64,000 nt of DNA. It comes from Lawsonibacter sp900766145. Lineage in GTDB: Bacteria > Bacillota > Clostridia > Oscillospirales > Oscillospiraceae. Positions 50,218 through 59,574 of this stretch are shown here, in pieces (position 1 is the first letter of the stretch; every line of letters begins with the position of its first letter). A program made the position numbers and the translations under genes. The stretch lies in assembly GCF_030372275.1 (NCBI RefSeq), contig NZ_JAUDDJ010000001.1; one strand, given 5' to 3'. The notes beneath the pieces are model-generated. The model did no database searches. It saw nothing but the letters and a program-made list of their open reading frames with translations, and was not told the origin of the DNA.

Positions 50218-50253
50218 AAATGCGCCGCAGAGCAGCTGCGCTGCGGCGCATTT
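50218..50253. terminator. Terminator between ATPase and codA
   Basis: 13-bp perfect stem AAATGCGCCGCAG / CTGCGGCGCATTT with a 10-base loop; stops both convergent genes. Confidence 0.82.
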
Positions 50254-50267
50254 GGTTTCCTGGGAAA

Positions 50268-51506
50268 TCAGAAGAATACTTGCTTGTCCACGGGGGCTGT
50301 GCTGGCAATGAGTTTTCCTTTACGGTAATTGCGCAAGATGGGTGCATCGTAGTTCAAAGCGTCGTACCAGTCCTTGGCATCCAGAATAACAAAGTTGGCG
50401 TCCTTACCCTCTGCGATGCCGTAGTCATCCCCCAGGTGGAGGGTGCGGGCGGCATTGGTGGTGACGAAGCGGTAGGAGTTGACGATCTCGTCATAGCCCA
50501 GCATATGGCCGGTATACAGGCCCATAAAGACCTGATCCCGCATCTTGGCGTTGCCCAGGGGGTTCCAGGGATCGAAGATATCGTCGGAACCGAAGGAGAC
50601 GTTGATTCCCTCATCGGTGAGCTCCTTCACCCGGGTCATGCTGCGGCGCTTGGGGTAGGTGTCGGCCCGGCCGCCCAGGTGGACATTGACGCAGGGATTG
50701 GCCACAAAGTTGATGCCGGAGAGCTTGAGGATGCGCATGAGGCGGATGACGTAAGCGTTGTTGTAGCTGTGCATGGCGGTGGTGTGGGAGGCGGTGACCA
50801 TGTCTCTCATGCCGGTCTCATAGGCCCGGGTAGCCAGAGTCTCCAGGCCCCGGGAGGCCTCGTCGTCGATCTCGTCGCAGTGGACGTCGATGAGCTTATT
50901 GTACTTCTGAGCCAGGTCGAAGCAGATGTTCAGGGACTCCACAGAGTACTCCCGGGTAAACTCAAAGTGAGGGATGGCGCCCGCCGCATCGGCTCCCATC
51001 TTCAGGGCCTGCTCCAGAAGCTCCGCCCCCTTGGGATAGCTGAGGATGCCGTACTGGGGGAAGGCCACGATCTGGATATCCATGTAATCCCGGACCTCCT
51101 CCCGCAGCTCCAGGATAGCCTCCAGGGCGGTGAGCTTGGGGTCGTTGATATCCACGTGGGTACGCACATACTGGATGCCGTTGGCTGCCTGCATGCGGAT
51201 GGCCTTGTTAACCCGCTCCTTCACCTCCTGCTTGGTGAGGAAGGGCTTGTACTCCTCCCAGCACTGAATGCCCTCAAACAGGGTACCGGTGAGGTTCCAG
51301 CGGGGACGGCCTGCGGTCAGGCAGGTGTCCAGGTGCACATGGGACTCCACAAAGGGGGGCAGCACCATCTTGCCTGCGCAGCCGGTGACCGTCTCCTCCC
51401 CGGGGATGGGCTCCAGGTTGGGGGCGATCTGTGCAAATTTCCCGTCGGTGACCCGAATGTCCACCGTCTCCTGGGCGTTGCCCAGGTGCAATTCTTTTAA
51501 CAGCAT
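50268..51506 (-). CDS. codA: Cytosine deaminase
   Basis: 412 residues, amidohydrolase TIM barrel. Metal site SHVHLDTC at about 61-68, HCDEIDDE in the middle, a third His in TASHTTAM, and SFGSDDIFDPW near residue 310. It converts cytosine to uracil and ammonia. ATG after AAAGGAAGGAAAGGCT, 26 bp after the codB stop, so it forms a codBA operon. Confidence 0.94.
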   Translation of the reverse strand: MLLKELHLGNAQETVDIRVTDGKFAQIAPNLEPIPGEETVTGCAGKMVLPPFVESHVHLDTCLTAGRPRWNLTGTLFEGIQCWEEYKPFLTKQEVKERVNKAIRMQAANGIQYVRTHVDINDPKLTALEAILELREEVRDYMDIQIVAFPQYGILSYPKGAELLEQALKMGADAAGAIPHFEFTREYSVESLNICFDLAQKYNKLIDVHCDEIDDEASRGLETLATRAYETGMRDMVTASHTTAMHSYNNAYVIRLMRILKLSGINFVANPCVNVHLGGRADTYPKRRSMTRVKELTDEGINVSFGSDDIFDPWNPLGNAKMRDQVFMGLYTGHMLGYDEIVNSYRFVTTNAARTLHLGDDYGIAEGKDANFVILDAKDWYDALNYDAPILRNYRKGKLIASTAPVDKQVFF

Positions 51507-51532
51507 AGCCTTTCCTTCCTTTCTATATCATT

Positions 51533-52774
51533 TTATCGATTCTTTCCCAGCAGTTCACCCACAAAGAAGCAGATGGCTGCCACGATCATAGCGTTCAGAG
51601 CGGCAATCCCCCAGTGCAGGGTATTGGCCACCGCCGCGCCCAGCACGATGCCGGCAATGTTGAACCAGTTGACCGCGGCAGTCTGACCACCGGCGGCAAA
51701 CTTTTTGCGGTTCTTCAAGAAATCCAAAATCACGATGGCACCGATGGGAGGCAGGGCGCAGTTGAGGATGTTCAGCCAGCCCACAAAATTCCAGTACAGC
51801 CAGATAGCCAGAGCGGTGCCCACGATGCCGGCGATCCAGGTGGTAAACTTCATCCGCACGCCGGAGACGTTGGAGATGGCCAAGCCGCCGGTGTACAGGG
51901 CGTTGTTGTTGGTGGTCCAGATGTTGGCGCCCAGCACGATAAGGGCAGGAATAGCCAGGCCCTGGGCGATCATGACATAGAAGATGTCGTCCTTGCCGGT
52001 GAAGGCGCCGCCCACCGCGCCGAAGCAGAACATCAGGGTATTTCCCAGGAAAAAGGCGATGACGGTGGTCCACACGGCGATCTTGCTGTTTTTGGCAAAG
52101 CGGATAAAGTTGGGAGTGGCGGTACCGCCGGAGATAAAGGAGCCGATGACATAGCCAATGCCGGTCATCAAGGTAATGCCGCCGGCAGACTGGGCAAAGA
52201 TGGCAGCAAGTCCGCCGCCTTCGCTGGTGGCGGTGATCATGGAGTACATGCCCAAAATCACGATGAGGGGCACGGAGATATAGCTGACGATCTCCAGGGC
52301 CTTCATGCCGGTGGCGGCGGTAGCCGTCATCAGCAGGCCGGCGATGATGGTGAGGACCCACTCATTGACCCCCATCAGCTGGGCGGCAGGGATGGAGAAC
52401 ATGGCCACACCCACACCGAACCAGCCGATCTGGGTAAAGCCCAGAATGGCGGAGGACAGATAGGAGCCCTTCTCACCAAAGGTGCGGCGGCACAGCAGGT
52501 CCATAGTCATGCCGGTCTCGGAGCCGATATAGGCCAGGATACCGCAGTAGGCGGACAGAATCACGCCGCCAATGAGGCAGGCCCAGAAAAACCCGGACAG
52601 GTCCAGACCGTTGCCCAGCTTAGCGCCCACGCTCATGCTGGCGGAGAAAAAGGTAAATCCCAGCATGACGAAGAACATATTCCAAAAGCCTTTTCGAGCC
52701 GACTCGGGCACCGCTTCCAGGGAGTAGTCGGCGTCTACCTGAGTATTCTTTGGTTCTTTTTCGTCTTTTTTCAT
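51533..52774 (-). CDS. codB: Cytosine permease (NCS1 family)
   Basis: 413 residues with about twelve membrane helices. The N-terminal VGAKLGNGLDLSGFF and later SGGTATPNFIRFAKNSK match NCS1 cytosine/proton symporters. ATG at 52774 is preferred to a GTG at 52777. Imports cytosine for codA. No riboswitch is seen in the leader; the about 280 bp upstream contain only the neighbour's terminator and no other clear motif. Confidence 0.94.
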   Translation of the reverse strand: MKKDEKEPKNTQVDADYSLEAVPESARKGFWNMFFVMLGFTFFSASMSVGAKLGNGLDLSGFFWACLIGGVILSAYCGILAYIGSETGMTMDLLCRRTFGEKGSYLSSAILGFTQIGWFGVGVAMFSIPAAQLMGVNEWVLTIIAGLLMTATAATGMKALEIVSYISVPLIVILGMYSMITATSEGGGLAAIFAQSAGGITLMTGIGYVIGSFISGGTATPNFIRFAKNSKIAVWTTVIAFFLGNTLMFCFGAVGGAFTGKDDIFYVMIAQGLAIPALIVLGANIWTTNNNALYTGGLAISNVSGVRMKFTTWIAGIVGTALAIWLYWNFVGWLNILNCALPPIGAIVILDFLKNRKKFAAGGQTAAVNWFNIAGIVLGAAVANTLHWGIAALNAMIVAAICFFVGELLGKNR

Positions 52775-52984
52775 CACTTACAATCACCCTCTGTTTTCAA
52801 TTTAAAACCTTACAACAGCTATTTACTATATCATAAGACTGGAATTGCTGTCCACATTTTCACTCTCTTCCTTTCTCAGGAAAATGCCGAAAAATATCCC
52901 GTTCTGTGAGGTATCTTGCACCAAGATATCCGTTTACATTCTTCCAGGCAACATCTCTTCTCCTGTCCTCGGCCCATAAAAAAG

Positions 52985-53018
52985 CCCCGGCTCCGACCTT
53001 CAGGCCGGACCGGGGAAT
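52985..53018 (-). terminator. Terminator of the YcxB-like gene
   Basis: Imperfect GC-rich stem from CCCCGG..CCGGACC to its partner, with TTTTTT on the minus strand before the codB leader. Confidence 0.7.
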
Positions 53019-53053
53019 TGTGGATTTATGGATATGATATTTTCAGGCTGGAC

Positions 53054-53569
53054 TCAGCGCAGGAAGGTCTGCACATGCAGACCGGTTTTCCGGCTGAGAA
53101 AGCCGCAGAACTCACGGACGCTTCTGCCTTCCAGGCCGCTCTTATCATAGGCCTGAGCATGGTTTTTGCCAAGGATCAAAATGATATAGTCCTTGGTCTC
53201 CACCAGCGCGTGGACCTTGGCATACTGCCACTGGGTCTGAACGCCGGCAACCTCTGTTTCAAAGTAATCGGGATAGAAACGGGCCCGGTGGACCTCTGCC
53301 CCAGGCGGCGTCTTTCGCATGGCGAACAGCGCATCCAGGTAGTCCCCTTTCCATTGCAGGAACAGGACCAGCAGGATTACCGTCAAATAGATTCCCCGAC
53401 GCCATATACTCTGGGATGTGTCCATAACCGTGCCCAGAGCTAGGACAACCAGTCCCAGGAAGAGCAGCCACTCACACCAAGTGGTTTTTTTCCGCATGGT
53501 CTTACGCAGCGCCTTGGACATAGCGGCCAGCGTCTTGTGGTCATACACCGTTTTACAGGTAAACTCCAT
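53054..53569 (-). CDS. YcxB-like membrane protein
   Basis: 171 residues: two membrane helices at about 32-70 (WLLFLGLVVLALGTVM; YLTVILLVLFLQW) and a C-terminal beta-rich domain of the YcxB type (ARFYPDYFETEVAGVQTQWQ, then YAKVHALVETKDYIILILG). Function unknown. Start is after a GGGGGCCTATATGG stretch and a distant AGGGG, so its ribosome site is modest. Confidence 0.82.
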   Translation of the reverse strand: MEFTCKTVYDHKTLAAMSKALRKTMRKKTTWCEWLLFLGLVVLALGTVMDTSQSIWRRGIYLTVILLVLFLQWKGDYLDALFAMRKTPPGAEVHRARFYPDYFETEVAGVQTQWQYAKVHALVETKDYIILILGKNHAQAYDKSGLEGRSVREFCGFLSRKTGLHVQTFLR

Positions 53570-53692
53570 ATAGGCCCCCTTCTGCTTACTTTACTATGGC
53601 GACAGTATAACAGTCCGCCCCTTATACGCCAAGGAAGTCCTTCTTAATTTCATCTTAAGTTCTATAAAGGTTATTTAAAATGGAAGATGCGG

Positions 53693-53721
53693 TTGTATTG
53701 TCTGAAATTTCTTGTTATGAT
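53693..53721 (+). promoter_or_regulatory. Promoter before the two-component operon
   Basis: TTGTAT (53693-53698), 17-bp spacer, TATGAT (53716-53721). Confidence 0.5.
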
Positions 53722-53758
53722 AGAGGAAATCGGCAGGCCTTTTGCCTGACCTCAGCCA

Positions 53759-53785
53759 GCCGTGCAGAGTCCTGCACGGCTTTTT
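53759..53785 (+). terminator. Intrinsic terminator inside the leader of the two-component operon
   Basis: 9-bp perfect stem GCCGTGCAG / CTGCACGGC, loop AGTC, then TTTTT; 150 bp before the response regulator start. Confidence 0.8.
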
Positions 53786-53938
53786 CACCGGACCTTTAAC
53801 AAAATAGGTACGGGTTGAACATGCCCCTAGCCTGCTCCGGCAGCCAAAAAGGCTGAATATTCCGGCAGGAAGATCCCCCTGTGGATGACGCAACAACGGG
53901 GCCGCTGACTTTTCCATCTCCCACAACAGAAAGGATCG

Positions 53939-55222
53939 ATGAAAATGGCCGCACTCTACACTGTGATCGTCGCCGACGACGAGGATGAACTTCGGGAAGC
54001 CGTATGCACCATGATTCCCTGGGAGGACTACGGGTTTTGTCTGGTGGGAAACGCCAGCAACGGTCTGGACGCCCTCCAGCTGGTGGAAAAACACGAGCCC
54101 GATCTCTTGCTTACGGATATCCGCATGCCCTTTATCTCCGGCATCGAGCTGGCACGGCAGGTGCGGGAAATTCGTCCTGCCACCAACATCGCCTTTCTCA
54201 GCGGCTACGACGATTTTGAATACGCCAAACAGGCCATTCAGTATAACATTATCAGCTATATGCTCAAACCGCTGACACTGGAGGGCCTGGCCGCCGAATT
54301 GCGCAATATCCGCCAGAAGATCGACGCCCAGTTTGCCCTCTTCCGGCAGGCCGTTCCCCGGGCGGACGAACAGGACCTGCGCGCGGCCTTTCTGATGCCC
54401 CTGGTTCTGGACGACTACCCCGACCCGGACGGTGCGGCCCAGGCTGAGACTCTGGCCCGGCAGTGCGGCCTTCTGCGGGATGCGGACGACCATCCCTACT
54501 ATACCGTCATGGTATCTATCCTTCTCAATGAGGACGGCTCCAACTGCACCGACCCATCCTTCGTATCTTCCGTGCACACCCTCTCGGAAAAGTATCTGCG
54601 GGGCTCCAGCTTCTTTGCCTCCGGCAAAGTCATCTCGGTGCTGCTGGGCAACCCCTCTGATTTTGAGGAGTATCTGCACATTCTGGCCGATGAGATCCCC
54701 CAGATGGCCTCCCGTGTTCTGGGTAAGCGCTGCCACATCGGCGTCAGCCGCACCGCCCACTCCCTCACGGCACTGCACGACGCCTACCGGGAAGCCATGG
54801 AGGCCCTGCGCCAGGGGGACAAAACGGAGGCCGGTGCCCAATTTATCAGCGACCTGGCCCCCGCGGTAAAGGGTGGAAACCTCCTTTGTAAGCGGGCGCT
54901 GGACACCTTGGATCAAAACTATATGGACCCGGACCTCTCCCTGGTCTCTCTGAGCGGAATGCTGGACGTCAGCCCCAACCATCTCAGCGCCTGTATTAAA
55001 AAGTACGCCGGTGAGACCTTCATCAACATTCTGATCCGCAAACGCATGGAGGCAGCCCAGGATCTTCTGAGCACCTCTTCCCTGAAAATCCAGGAGATCG
55101 CCCAGCGGTGCGGCTACACCGATCAGCACTACTTCAGCTACTGTTTTAAAAAGTACTGCGGCGAATCCCCCAACGCCATGCGCCGCCGTCTGGATCTGGC
55201 AAAGGCGGGTGAGCCCTCTTGA
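53939..55222 (+). CDS. AraC-type response regulator of a sugar-sensing two-component system
   Basis: 427 residues. Receiver domain at 8-125 with acidic pair Asp13/Asp14, phospho-acceptor Asp60 (LLLTDIRMP) and Lys110 (YMLKPL). A 150-residue linker follows, then two AraC HTH motifs in the last 100 residues (LSLVSLSGMLDVSPNHLSAC; IQEIAQRCGYTDQHYFSYCF). ATG at 53945 (10 bases after AAAGG) is an alternative start. The stop overlaps the kinase start, so the pair is translationally coupled. Likely activates the sugar transporter downstream. Confidence 0.93.
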   Translation: MKMAALYTVIVADDEDELREAVCTMIPWEDYGFCLVGNASNGLDALQLVEKHEPDLLLTDIRMPFISGIELARQVREIRPATNIAFLSGYDDFEYAKQAIQYNIISYMLKPLTLEGLAAELRNIRQKIDAQFALFRQAVPRADEQDLRAAFLMPLVLDDYPDPDGAAQAETLARQCGLLRDADDHPYYTVMVSILLNEDGSNCTDPSFVSSVHTLSEKYLRGSSFFASGKVISVLLGNPSDFEEYLHILADEIPQMASRVLGKRCHIGVSRTAHSLTALHDAYREAMEALRQGDKTEAGAQFISDLAPAVKGGNLLCKRALDTLDQNYMDPDLSLVSLSGMLDVSPNHLSACIKKYAGETFINILIRKRMEAAQDLLSTSSLKIQEIAQRCGYTDQHYFSYCFKKYCGESPNAMRRRLDLAKAGEPS

Positions 55223-56937
55223 AGCAGAACTCCCCCCGCACCGGGGTACGGATCACCACCATCCTGGTCTCCATGGTAGTGGGTGTGGTGGCCATCATCC
55301 TGTGCTGCTGCATCTTTCTATTCTTGGACCGCTACCGCAGCGCTATGGTGCAAAGCGCCCGCACCAGCAGCGCCCAGGCTGTCTCCCAGGTATCCAACAC
55401 GGTGGGCAATTATCTGCGGGACATGGACCAGGCCATGTCTCTTGTGGAACAATCCATGCTGGAGCATGAGGCCGACCGGGATGAGCTTCTGGCGGCGTTT
55501 TTGGAATTCCGGCCCGACGTGGTGGCTGTTACCAGCTACTCCGCCGAGGGAGAGCTGCTGGACTGCTGGTCTCCCGGACGTCAGCCCAAGGAAGAGATCT
55601 ATCAAAATCTCTCCTTTGATCTGGGAAAGGCCCTTAATTCCCAGACCGCTTACATGACAGCTCCCCACGTAGAGACCATCTTCGAGAGCTACTACCCCTG
55701 GGTGGTCACCATGACTGCCCCTCTGGCCCAGGGCGGCGAGGCGGCCTGGGTCTCCCTGGACCTGAGCTTTTCCAGCATCTCCAGCTACATCAATAATGTA
55801 AGCATCGGCCAGCGGGGCTACTGCTTTCTTATTGACCGGGATGGCAACATCATCTATCACCCCCAGCAGCAGCTGCTGTATGCCGGGCTGAAATCGGAAA
55901 ATATGGAGGCCCTCTCTGCCCTCAAAGACGGCACCTACGTGGATAACACCGTAATCTACTGCCTGACCAGCGTGGCGGGCAGCGACTGGCGGATCGTGGG
56001 CGTCAGCTATGTCGATGAGCTGGTCAACCGAAACGTGCGGGATATGATCCGCCTGTCCTGTCTGCTGGCCGTGGTGGTTTTGGCGGCCGCTCTGCTTACC
56101 AGTTGGCTGCTCTCTCGCCTGCTGGACCGCCCCCTGCGGGGATTGGCCTCCGCCATGGAAAACTTTGAGGACGACGCTGACCACTTTACCTACCGCCCCG
56201 TAGGAGGCACCCGGGAGGTACGGGAGCTATCCGACTCCTTCGGCCACATGGTACTGCGCATCCAACAGCTCATGACCACGGTGCGTGAGGAGGAGGTCAA
56301 CCTGCGCAAAACGGAACTCAAAGCCCTCCAGGCGCAGATCAATCCCCACTTTCTTTACAATACCCTAGACTCCATCGCCTGGATGTGCGAGCAGGGGCGC
56401 AATGCCGACGCGGTGAAAATGGTCCATGCCCTGGCTCGGCTGTTCCGCATCAGCATCAGCAAGGGCCACGAGCTGATCCCCATTTCCAAAGAGATCGAGC
56501 ATGCGGAGAGCTACCTGCAAATCCAGAAATACCGCTATAAAAATCAGTTTACCTATCAGTTTGATGTGGACCCGGCCTGTCTGGATTACTACTGCAATAA
56601 GATCACCCTTCAACCCATCATTGAAAACGCCATCAACCACGGTCTGGATCTGCTGGTGGACGAGGGCTCCATCCTTGTACAGGTACGTCAGGATGGGGAG
56701 GATATCGTGTTCTCCGTTCAGGATAACGGCGTGGGCATGAGCCCCGAGCAGATCGACTCCATTCTTCAGCACGGACCCAAGGACCGCACCGGCATCGGCA
56801 TCAAAAACGTGAATGACCGTCTGAAAATCTACTTTGGAAAGCAGTACGGTCTGCATATCACCAGCGAATTGGACGTGGGCACCTGTGTGGAGATCCGCAT
56901 GCCCAAGATACAGGAGGGAACCTATGAAGCGAAATAA
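55219..56937 (+). CDS. Membrane sensor histidine kinase (LytS/YpdA-like, dCache sensor)
   Basis: 572 residues, TTG start at 55219 overlapping the response regulator stop (TTGA). Membrane helix at 11-36, an extracellular dCache-like domain to about 270, second membrane helix at about 275-298, HAMP, then the His_kinase family sequence LQAQINPHFLYNTLDS with phospho-accepting His377 and HATPase motifs (IENAINHG, DNGVGM, GIGIKNVNDRL). It phosphorylates the regulator before it. Its stop lies inside the receptor gene that follows. Confidence 0.94.
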   Translation: MKQNSPRTGVRITTILVSMVVGVVAIILCCCIFLFLDRYRSAMVQSARTSSAQAVSQVSNTVGNYLRDMDQAMSLVEQSMLEHEADRDELLAAFLEFRPDVVAVTSYSAEGELLDCWSPGRQPKEEIYQNLSFDLGKALNSQTAYMTAPHVETIFESYYPWVVTMTAPLAQGGEAAWVSLDLSFSSISSYINNVSIGQRGYCFLIDRDGNIIYHPQQQLLYAGLKSENMEALSALKDGTYVDNTVIYCLTSVAGSDWRIVGVSYVDELVNRNVRDMIRLSCLLAVVVLAAALLTSWLLSRLLDRPLRGLASAMENFEDDADHFTYRPVGGTREVRELSDSFGHMVLRIQQLMTTVREEEVNLRKTELKALQAQINPHFLYNTLDSIAWMCEQGRNADAVKMVHALARLFRISISKGHELIPISKEIEHAESYLQIQKYRYKNQFTYQFDVDPACLDYYCNKITLQPIIENAINHGLDLLVDEGSILVQVRQDGEDIVFSVQDNGVGMSPEQIDSILQHGPKDRTGIGIKNVNDRLKIYFGKQYGLHITSELDVGTCVEIRMPKIQEGTYEAK

Positions 56938-57904
56938 ATGGGCTGCCCTGAGCGCAGCGCTGACTCTCTCTGTGTTGTGCGGCTGCACGGCAAGCATTGC
57001 TCCCTCCACCCAGCACACCGTAGCCATCGTAGCCAAATCCACCCAAACCGAGTTCTGGCTGTCCGTCTTTGCCGGAGCGGAGGCCGCCGCCACTGAGTAT
57101 AACCTCCAGCTCACCATTACCGGTCCCCAGGCGGAGGAGGACTACGAGACCCAAAATGAGATGGTAGCCGATGCGGTGGAGTCAGGCGCGGAGGCCCTGG
57201 TTTTCTCCGCCATCGACTATGAGAACAACGCCGCTGCCATCGACGCTGCCGCTCAGGCGGGGCTGCAAATCGTGGCCATTGACAGCAACGTAGCCTCTGA
57301 CGCGGTCAGCACCTACATCGGCACGGACAACTACGCCGCCGGTCAGATGGCCGCCCAGGCCGCTCTGGATCGGATCAGCGGTCCTCTCAAGGTGGGGATC
57401 ATCAACTACGACATCAGCAGCGCCAACGGCCAAGAGCGTGAAAAGGGTGCGGTAGACACCTTTACCCAGAGCGGCCGGGCGGAGATCGTATCCGTTATCA
57501 ATACACTGGCCGAGGCAGGCCACGCTCAGACCGACACCGCGGCTCTTTTGAAGCAATATCCACAGATCAACGTCCTTCTGGCCTTCAACGAGCCTACCAG
57601 TGTAGGCGCAGCCAATGCGGTAGAATCTTTGGGGCTCTCCGAAGATGTGTTCCTGGTAGGCTTTGACTCCAACGTGGCTACCGTAGACGGCCTACAGGAA
57701 GGCAGCGTAGATGCTCTGATTGTGCAGAATCCTTACGCCATGGGCTATTTAGGGGTGGAAAGTGCCTATAAACTGCTGTCTGGCCAGAGTTCCTCTCTGG
57801 AGCGAACGGTGGACACTTCCACCAAAATCGTAGATCGTCGAAACCTGTTTACCATGGATAGCCAAAAAGCATTGTTCGCTTTTGAGCAGCGAGCCGTTGA
57901 GTAA
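56924..57904 (+). CDS. Periplasmic-binding-protein-type lipoprotein, sugar receptor of the two-component system
   Basis: 326 residues from the ATG at 56924, after CAGGAGGGAACC. Lipobox LCGC with Cys21. Family: ribose/galactose-binding type I periplasmic-binding protein (HTVAIVAKSTQTEFWLSVFA, DYENNAAAIDAAAQAGLQIV, STYIGTDNYAAGQMA). It overlaps the kinase by 14 bp, which places it as receptor of the kinase rather than of the transporter. The ABC transporter has its own binding protein after a gap. Confidence 0.92.
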   Translation: MKRNKWAALSAALTLSVLCGCTASIAPSTQHTVAIVAKSTQTEFWLSVFAGAEAAATEYNLQLTITGPQAEEDYETQNEMVADAVESGAEALVFSAIDYENNAAAIDAAAQAGLQIVAIDSNVASDAVSTYIGTDNYAAGQMAAQAALDRISGPLKVGIINYDISSANGQEREKGAVDTFTQSGRAEIVSVINTLAEAGHAQTDTAALLKQYPQINVLLAFNEPTSVGAANAVESLGLSEDVFLVGFDSNVATVDGLQEGSVDALIVQNPYAMGYLGVESAYKLLSGQSSSLERTVDTSTKIVDRRNLFTMDSQKALFAFEQRAVE

Positions 57905-58080
57905 AGTGCACAATTTTTTCTTGTATTGTTTTTGCACATTGTTGCAGTGGCATAATTTTTTACCCTTCTTTCGGTGAAATTTATACTTGTTTTTCCAGTT
58001 GTCTTTTAATAAAATTAGACATGTGAGATGGAGTCAACAGGAAAGACTCTGTACAATTTACACAGAAAAGGAGAATCATT

Positions 58081-59373
58081 ATGAAGAAAGCTCTTGCACT
58101 GACCCTGGCCGCTACCATGGTCCTGGGCCTGGCCGCCTGCGGCAGCAGCGGTAACGGTTCCGGCTCCGGTTCTGGTTCCGGCTCCGGCGGCGACAGCACC
58201 ACCGTCGCCAACAAGGACAAGCCCGTTGTTTGGTACAACCGCCAGCCCTCCAATAGCTCCACCGGCGAGCTGGACATGAACGCTCTGCAGTTCAACGACA
58301 AGACCTACTACGTGGGCTTCGACGCCAACCAGGGCGCTGAGCTCCAGGGTCAGATGATCAAGGAGTACATCGAGAAGGCCATCAAGGACGGCGTTGAGAT
58401 CGACCGCAACGACGACGGCGTGATCGGCTACGTGCTGGCCATCGGCGACATCGGCCACAACGACTCCATCGCTCGTACCCGCGGCGTGCGTAACGCTCTG
58501 GGCACTGCCGTGGAGAAGGACGGCGCCACTGACAGCTCCCCCGTGGGCACCAACGTGGACGGCACCGCCACTGCTGTTAAGGACGGCTCCATCGAGGTAG
58601 ACGGCAAGACCTACAAGGTTCGAGAGCTGGCCTCTCAGGAGATGAAGAACTCCGCCGGCGCCACTTGGGACGCCGCTACCGCCGGTAACGCCATCGGCAC
58701 CTGGTCCGCCTCCTTCGGCGATCAGATCGACATCATTGCCTCCAACAACGACGGCATGGGCATGTCCATGTTCAACGCTTGGTCCAAGGAGAACAAGGTT
58801 CCCACCTTCGGTTATGACGCCAACTCCGACGCCGTTGCCGCTATCGCGGAAGGTTACGGCGGCACCATCAGCCAGCATGCTGACGTTCAGGCTTACCTGA
58901 CCCTGCGCGTTCTGCGCAACGCTCTGGACGGCGTGGACATCGACACCGGTATCGGCACCGAGGATGACGCCGGCAACGTGCTCAGCTCCGACGTGTACAA
59001 GTACGTGGCTGAGGAGCGCTCCTATTACGCTCTGAACGTGGCTGTCACCGCTGAGAACTACAAGGACTTCCTGGATTCCACTGTGACCTACGCTCCCGTT
59101 TCCAACCAGCTGGATGCTACCAAGCACCCCGAGAAGTCCGTGTGGCTGAACACCTACAACGCCGCCGATAACTTCCTGGGCTCCACCTACAAGCCCCTGC
59201 TGCAGAAGTATGACGACCTGCTGAACCTGAAGGTCGAGTACGTGGACGGCGACGGCCAGACCGAGTCCAACATCACCAACCGTCTGACCAACCCCGGCGC
59301 TTATGACGCTTTCGCCATCAACATGGTGAAGACCGACAACGCTGCTTCCTATACCGCTATTCTGAACCAGTAA
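58081..59373 (+). CDS. mglB: MglB-like sugar ABC transporter binding protein (lipoprotein)
   Basis: 430 residues. Lipobox LAAC with Cys20, a Gly/Ser linker, then the galactose/glucose-binding domain (VVWYNRQPSNSSTG, AATAGNAIGTWSASFGDQI, IIASNNDGMGMSMFNAWSKE). The region from about 75 on shows a binding pocket and a Ca-like loop (DRNDDGVIG). Codon use is strongly biased (CTG, AAG, AAC, GGC), as for a very abundant protein. Longer than E. coli MglB (332); the C-terminus carries extra sequence. AAAAGGAGAATCATT before the ATG. Confidence 0.93.
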   Translation: MKKALALTLAATMVLGLAACGSSGNGSGSGSGSGSGGDSTTVANKDKPVVWYNRQPSNSSTGELDMNALQFNDKTYYVGFDANQGAELQGQMIKEYIEKAIKDGVEIDRNDDGVIGYVLAIGDIGHNDSIARTRGVRNALGTAVEKDGATDSSPVGTNVDGTATAVKDGSIEVDGKTYKVRELASQEMKNSAGATWDAATAGNAIGTWSASFGDQIDIIASNNDGMGMSMFNAWSKENKVPTFGYDANSDAVAAIAEGYGGTISQHADVQAYLTLRVLRNALDGVDIDTGIGTEDDAGNVLSSDVYKYVAEERSYYALNVAVTAENYKDFLDSTVTYAPVSNQLDATKHPEKSVWLNTYNAADNFLGSTYKPLLQKYDDLLNLKVEYVDGDGQTESNITNRLTNPGAYDAFAINMVKTDNAASYTAILNQ

Positions 59374-59424
59374 TTCAGCTGCGTGGACAGCTTGTCCGCT
59401 ATGATTAAGAACATGTAACCATTT

Positions 59425-59498
59425 GCTATTAGGGAGAAGGAATTCTCCGTCCGGGAAAAGTCACTCTCCGTACGGCAGAAGCCCTTCTCCCTAATAGC
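59425..59498 (+). repeat. Intercistronic stem-loop between mglB and mglA
   Basis: Perfect 16-bp inverted repeat: GCTATTAGGGAGAAGG (59425-59440) and its complement (59483-59498) around a 42-base loop. There is no T-run, so it is not a terminator. Such structures usually protect the upstream binding-protein mRNA. Confidence 0.7.
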
Positions 59499-59574
59499 TG
59501 CTATGAAACGAACCATTCGGCAGAATCAGATTTTTCGCTGAAACTGCTAATATGTTTAAACAGGAGTAACGAGA

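Larger units (their letters stand above)
53570..53938 (+). other. Leader region before the two-component operon, with terminator and hairpins
   Basis: No gene is visible. It carries a promoter (53693-53721), an intrinsic terminator (53759-53785) and two further stem-loops at 53831-53869 (CCTG/CAGG, CCGG/CCGG and CAGCC/GGCTG stacked) and 53875-53901 (CCCC/GGGG). It looks like an attenuated or regulated leader, but I cannot assign a known riboswitch class. Confidence 0.5.

Noticed and set aside
58015..59127. 370-codon minus-strand frame opposite mglB
   Set aside because: Low-complexity product opposite a highly biased gene. It also covers the mglB ribosome site.
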